Shown: piece after piece, positions 32,904-36,791 of the stretch
How positions within the stretch are numbered: position 1 is the stretch's first letter
Layout: every line of letters begins with the position of its first letter
DNA from: Spirochaetaceae bacterium bin103
Lineage (GTDB): Bacteria > Spirochaetota > Spirochaetia > SZUA-6 > Bin103
Direction of reading: 5' to 3'
Length of the DNA stretch: 36,791 bases
Assembly (NCBI GenBank): GCA_002238925.1
Contig: MPNH01000053.1
Span: forward strand, 1 to 36,791
Program-made: the position numbers and the translations under genes
The notes under the pieces: model-generated
Database searches by the model: none
The model's input: the letters and a program-made list of their open reading frames with translations, nothing else
What the model was told of the DNA's origin: nothing

Positions 32904-35273
32904 ATGTTGCGCGAAGGTCGGGCGCTGGGGTCCGCCACGGAGGGAGCGCTGACTTACGCACATGAGCTGCAGCGTGAGATCGACATGCTGCGCGAACGGA
33001 CGTCCAAGCTGAGCACAGCCATCCTGCGTATCAGCACGAGCCTGGACATCGACACCGTGCTCGACGAGATCGTCGCCACCGCACGCGCGCTGACCGGCGC
33101 GCGTTACGGCATGATCACCACCGTGGACGCCGCCGGCCAACCGCAGGACTTCGTCACTTCCGGCATCACCATGGAGGAACGCAGGGAGCTGGAGAACTGG
33201 TCCGGGGCGCTGCCGCTGTTCGGGCACTTCCGCGACCTTCCATGCACGCTCAGAGGAAGCGACATGGCCGCTTATGTGCGCTCGCTTGGCTTTGCCGACC
33301 TCGATTGGCCGGTCAGCTTCCAGGTTACGCCTATGCGGCATCGCGGCGCCCATGTGGGCACCTTCTTTCTCGGCGGCAAGCAGGGAGAGCGAGAGTTCAC
33401 GAGGGAGGATGAAGAGGTCCTGATGCTGTTCGCGGCGCAGGCGGCCACGTCCGTCGCCAACGCCCGTACGCACCGCGAAGAGCGGCGGGCCCGCGCCGAC
33501 CTCGAGGCCCTGGTCGATGCGTCGCCGGTGGGGGTCGTGGTGTTCGACGCCGGGACCGGCCACCTGCGGTCACACAACCGGGAGGCAGAGCGGATCGTCC
33601 GCGATCTGCGCCTGCAGGGCCGCTCATTCGAGCAGGTGGTGGCGGTGGTCACGTGCCGGTTCGCCGACGGACGGGAGGGTACACTCGAGGATCTCAGAAG
33701 CGCGGAGACGCTGCGCGCGGAGGAGGTCGCGCTGTCGGTTCCGGACGGGCGCAGTGTACGCACGCTGCTCAACTGCACGCCGATCCGTTCCGACGACGGG
33801 GAGGTGGAGTCGTTGGTCGTGACCCTGCAGGACCTGGCGCCGTTCGAGGAGCTGGAGCGGCAGCGGGCGCAGTTCCTGGGCATGGTGAGCCACGAGCTGC
33901 GCGCACCGCTGACGTCGATCAAGGGCTCGACTACTACCGTGCTGAACGCCTCGCGCGCGGTTGCCCCGGCCGAGGTGCGCCAGTTCTTCCGCATCATCGA
34001 CCGGCAGGCCGATCACATGGACGGCCTGATCAGCGACCTGCTCGATGCCGGGCGCATTGATGCGGGCACGTTGTCGATCGCGCCGGCGCCGACCAACGTT
34101 TCCGACTTGATAGACCAGGCGCGCAACACGTTCCTGAGCAGCGGTTACCGGCCCCCTCTCCACATCGACATGCCTCACGACCTGCCGCGGGTGATGGCGG
34201 ACCGGGAACGCATTGTCCAGGTATTGAACAACCTTCTCTCCAACGCGGCCAAGAACGCGAGTGAGTCATTGCCAATCACGATCGCGGCTGCGCACGACGG
34301 GGTGCATGTGACGATCTCGGTTTGCGACCAGGGCACCGGTGTGCCGCAGGAGCGGCTGCCGCACCTGTTCCGCAAGCACGCCGCGGCCCCGGGCGGCCAG
34401 ACGCGCGGGCTGCGCGGGTCCGGCCTGGGTCTGGCCATCTGCAAGGGCCTGGTGGAAGCACATGGCGGCCGCATCCGGGCCGCGAGCGGCGGCGAGGGCC
34501 AGGGCACCCGGATCAGCTTCACGATCCCGGTAGCCTCGGGCGCCGCCGCCGGGCGCGGCCCGGCCTCGTCCCGGCTGCCGCAGGCGGAGCGCTCCCCGGC
34601 GCACATCGTCGTGGTGGACGACGACCCGCACGCGCTGCACTACATTCGCGAGGCGCTCACCGACGCGGGCTATACCCCGCTCCTGTTCGGAGACGCGGAT
34701 GGCCTGTCCGAGGTGATCCGGACCGTGAAGCCGCGGCTGGTGCTGCTGGACCTGATGCTGCCCGGCTCCGACGGCATCGAACTCATGCAGCGCGTCCCCG
34801 AGCTGAGCGACCTGCCGGTCATCTTCATCTCCGGCTACGGACGGGACGAAACCATCGCGCGGGCGCTGGAGGCAGGGGCCGCCGACTATATCGTCAAGCC
34901 GTTCTCACCAACGGAGCTGACCGCGCGCGTGCGCGCCGCCCTGCGCCGAACTGCGGAGCCCGAGCCGTTCGTGCTGGGGAACCTCGTCATCGACTATCAT
35001 CTGCGCCGGGTGACGGTCGCCGGCGACCCGGTCGAGCTCACCGCCACCGAGTACGAGTTGCTGCGCCTGCTCTCGCTCAACGCCGGCCGCGTGCTGACCT
35101 ACGCTACGCTGCTCCGCCGGGTCTGGAGCGTACGCGGCGACACCGACACCGCGCGGGTGCGAGCTTTCATGATGAAGCTGCGCCGCAAGCTCGCAGACCC
35201 GGTAGAGCGCTCCTCCTATATCCTCAACGAGCGCGGCGTCGGCTACCGGATGGCGGCACCAACGCAGAGCTGA
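32904..35273 (+). CDS. Hybrid sensor kinase fused to receiver and OmpR-type DNA-binding domain
   Basis: A whole two-component system in one soluble polypeptide of about 789 residues. Domains in order: GAF (about 40-190), PAS-like (about 200-310), HisKA with phosphoacceptor His 330 in MVSHELRAPLTS, HATPase with NNLLSNAAKNASE, DQGTGVP and GSGLGLAICKG, receiver (VVVDDDPHA; phosphoacceptor Asp 616 in VLLDLMLPGSDG; Lys in IVKPFSP), and a winged-helix Trans_reg_C domain (ELTATEYELLRLLSLNAGRV ... YILNERGVGYRM) to the end. No membrane segment, so it senses a cytoplasmic signal, presumably through GAF. ATG 32904 is chosen because codon use changes sharply there and because it matches the length of the paralogue's N-terminus; ATG 32772 is in frame. 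Targets unknown. Confidence 0.88.
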   Translation: MLREGRALGSATEGALTYAHELQREIDMLRERTSKLSTAILRISTSLDIDTVLDEIVATARALTGARYGMITTVDAAGQPQDFVTSGITMEERRELENWSGALPLFGHFRDLPCTLRGSDMAAYVRSLGFADLDWPVSFQVTPMRHRGAHVGTFFLGGKQGEREFTREDEEVLMLFAAQAATSVANARTHREERRARADLEALVDASPVGVVVFDAGTGHLRSHNREAERIVRDLRLQGRSFEQVVAVVTCRFADGREGTLEDLRSAETLRAEEVALSVPDGRSVRTLLNCTPIRSDDGEVESLVVTLQDLAPFEELERQRAQFLGMVSHELRAPLTSIKGSTTTVLNASRAVAPAEVRQFFRIIDRQADHMDGLISDLLDAGRIDAGTLSIAPAPTNVSDLIDQARNTFLSSGYRPPLHIDMPHDLPRVMADRERIVQVLNNLLSNAAKNASESLPITIAAAHDGVHVTISVCDQGTGVPQERLPHLFRKHAAAPGGQTRGLRGSGLGLAICKGLVEAHGGRIRAASGGEGQGTRISFTIPVASGAAAGRGPASSRLPQAERSPAHIVVVDDDPHALHYIREALTDAGYTPLLFGDADGLSEVIRTVKPRLVLLDLMLPGSDGIELMQRVPELSDLPVIFISGYGRDETIARALEAGAADYIVKPFSPTELTARVRAALRRTAEPEPFVLGNLVIDYHLRRVTVAGDPVELTATEYELLRLLSLNAGRVLTYATLLRRVWSVRGDTDTARVRAFMMKLRRKLADPVERSSYILNERGVGYRMAAPTQS

Positions 35274-35324
35274 CCCGCGGCAGGGGCAGAGCCTGAACCG
35301 CGTGCTACCACAGTGGTCTCTTCG

Positions 35325-35450
35325 TTACACTGCATCCAGTCCCGTCAGACGCGGCTCTCGGTACCAGTAATCGAAGAACTCGGGCTCTTCCCTGATTAAG
35401 GATCGGGCTTTGTCAGTCATCTTGTGCGTCACAATAAGCGCATAATACAT
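35325..35450 (-). CDS. Small hypothetical ORF
   Basis: 41 codons on the minus strand in the gap between kinase and truncated paralogue: MYYALIVTHKMTDKARSLIR, then EEPEFFDYWYREPRLTGLDA. The second half has a protein-like, aromatic and charged composition. No Shine-Dalgarno and no clear -10. It may be a real small protein or the remains of a larger one; not recognised. Confidence 0.3.
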   Translation of the reverse strand: MYYALIVTHKMTDKARSLIREEPEFFDYWYREPRLTGLDAV

Positions 35451-35591
35451 CGTTCACGAGCGGATTGTTGATTCCATGATACAGTGATGTATTTCTGTGT
35501 GATTGACTTAGGAAGTGCTGGCTTGCTGCCCTCAAAGTCTTGCCTCGAGTGTGTTTTCTTGAACGCCTCTTCCGTACTATTCTTCGACCCC

Positions 35592-36479
35592 GTGGCACTG
35601 GCGCATTCTGAGCATTCCTTGCACGAACCGGGAGCAGCGTTGGCGAACGCTGATGCACTGGGACGCGAAATCGGAATGCTCCGCGAACGGATGTCGAAGC
35701 TGAATACGGCAATCCTGCGCATCAGCACGAGTCTCGAACTCGACACCGTGCTCAGCGAGGTCGTGGAGAGTGCCCGGGCGCTGACCGGCGCCCGTTACGG
35801 CGCAATCACAACGGCCGCTCCCTCGGGCGAACTGCAGGACGTCGTCACCTCCGGCGTCAGCCGGGCGGATCGGGCGCAGATGATGGCCTGGTCCGGCGGG
35901 GTGCAGTTGTTCGAGCACTTCTGCGACCTTCCGGGCCCGGTCGGAGGGAGGGACCTGGCCTGCTATGTCCGTTCGCTTGGTCTTGCAGGGTTCAAATGGT
36001 CGATGAGCTTCCACGTTACGCCCATGCGCCATCGCGGCTTGCAGGTCGGCACCTTCTTTATGGGCGGCAAGCGGGGCGAACAAGAGTTCACGAGTGAAGA
36101 CGAGGAGATCCTCGTGCTGTTCGCAGCGCAGGCCGCGACCGCCGTCGCCAACGCCCTTACGCACCGCGACGAGCGGCGTGCCCGCGCCGGCCTGGAGGCC
36201 CTGATCGACGCGTCGCCGTTGGGTGTAGCCGTGTTCGACGGCGCTACCGGAAGCCTGCGGTCGCTCAACCGGGAGGGAAAGCGAATCGTCGGAAGCCTGC
36301 GCGTGAAGGGCGGCTCATTCGAAGAGTTGTCGGCGGTGACCACCTGCCGGTTCGCCGACGGGCGGGAGGTTACCCTCGACGAACTCAAGAACGCTGAGAC
36401 GCAGCGCGCCGAGGAGGTCGTGCTGTCGGTTCCCGATGGGCGCAGCGTCACCGTGCTGCTCCTTAGAAACACAGCATAG
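35592..36479 (+). pseudogene. Truncated paralogue of the kinase-regulator (GAF and part of PAS only)
   Basis: About 295 residues collinear with residues 1 to about 290 of the neighbouring kinase (for example TAILRISTSLELDTVLSEVV, HVTPMRHRGLQVGTFFMGGK, LEALIDASPLGVAVFDG, VLSVPDGRSV). Similarity stops at VTVLL, where the intact copy continues into the end of PAS and the kinase core; here LRNTA and a stop follow. Kinase, receiver and DNA-binding domains are missing. The stop is directly followed, on the other strand, by a transposase-like tail, so an insertion or rearrangement probably cut the gene. GTG 35592 gives an N-terminus equal in length to the paralogue; ATG/GTG at 35484-35487 are in frame. 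A residual GAF-only protein could still be made. Confidence 0.75.
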
Positions 36480-36611
36480 TCAGGCAGTGTCCGGGACCAG
36501 ATCGAAGCCGAGAGCGCGTGCCTGATTGCGTAGTCGGCGCTCTCGGCGCTTTCGGTCCTGGTGCTGTTCACGCAACAGCACCGCGTCGTCGTAGAGGACG
36601 TGGCGGGTCAC
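36480..36611 (-). mobile_element. Transposase-like C-terminal fragment
   Basis: 43 residues ending in stop: VTRHVLYDDAVLLREQHQDR, then KRRERRLRNQARALGFDLVP and DTA. The Arg/Gln-rich helix followed by ALGFxLVP is a common ending of insertion-sequence transposases; the family is not assigned. The rest of the protein is absent upstream, so it is a remnant. Its stop abuts the truncated kinase paralogue. Confidence 0.5.
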
Positions 36612-36791
36612 CAGTGGAGTTGTCCCGTTTTGGTGGGCAGGTAACTGCTGAGGTCTGATTCTTTTTGAGAGAACGTTGGACCTGAAAACCGGGTCGGTCA
36701 AGGGGCCTCGAAGGGCGCTGTTGGAAGACCTCGGATCTGTGAGGATCTGACCGTGGTGATGGGGCCCCTGGCGCAGGCTTGTCGTCCGAGC
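36612..36791. other. Unassigned sequence at the window edge
   Basis: 180 bp with no complete gene. An open frame running off the right edge contains TVVMGPLAQACRPS on the plus strand, but too little is visible to call. May be part of the same mobile element. Confidence 0.3.

Overview
The window is high-GC bacterial chromosome from a diderm. Several genes encode lipoproteins with clear lipoboxes, one complete outer-membrane barrel is present, and there is a remnant of another. Two tandem M30 (hyicolysin-like) peptidase homologues, a family I know mainly from treponemes and staphylococci, together with the abundance of lipoproteins, point to an uncultured, GC-rich spirochaete-like lineage. That placement is inference; no rRNA or tRNA gene is visible to settle it.

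Layout. (1) 1-6.7 kb, minus strand: a tightly packed envelope operon running outer-membrane barrel > TPR lipoprotein > LysM lytic transglycosylase > SH3 lipoprotein > ABC-F ATPase (cut by the window edge), with 1-4 bp stop/start overlaps in its last three junctions. An Ldh_2-family dehydrogenase lies upstream. (2) 8.1-20.3 kb, plus strand: two tandem M30 lipoproteins, one with an intact HExxH and one with the first His changed to Gln; a small lipoprotein; NADP isocitrate dehydrogenase; a BNR plus DUF4015-like glycosidase with a very long low-complexity linker; a small lipoprotein overlapping it by 4 bp; and a lamin-tail-domain lipoprotein. (3) 20.3-28.3 kb, minus strand: a complete tryptophan pathway, trpE > trpGD (fused) > trpCF (fused) > trpB > trpA > trxA. 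Upstream of trpE is a classical attenuator: a 15-residue leader peptide with three consecutive Trp codons, a promoter, and competing hairpins ending in a U-tract. A small gene sits on the opposite strand between trpGD and trpCF. (4) 28.4-36.8 kb: an accessory region, partly of visibly lower GC and richer in broken genes. It holds a GH113-like lipoprotein, a frameshifted lipoprotein with a 40-bp direct repeat and a G10 tract, an outer-membrane barrel remnant, a histidine kinase, receiver and DNA-binding domain in one polypeptide, a truncated paralogue of that kinase, and a transposase-like tail at the truncation point.

Two themes recur. First, several genes (the barrel gene, trxA, the trp leader peptide, the small antisense gene, possibly the kinase) have a -10-like hexamer 6-7 nt before the start codon and no Shine-Dalgarno, as expected of leaderless mRNAs, whereas operon-internal genes have good Shine-Dalgarno sites or overlaps. 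Second, unrelated proteins (SH3 lipoprotein, TrpCF, DUF4015 protein) carry long Ala/Pro/Gly-rich linkers, in TrpCF built from an 18-bp minisatellite.

All calls come from reading the sequence; no alignment, folding or database search was run.
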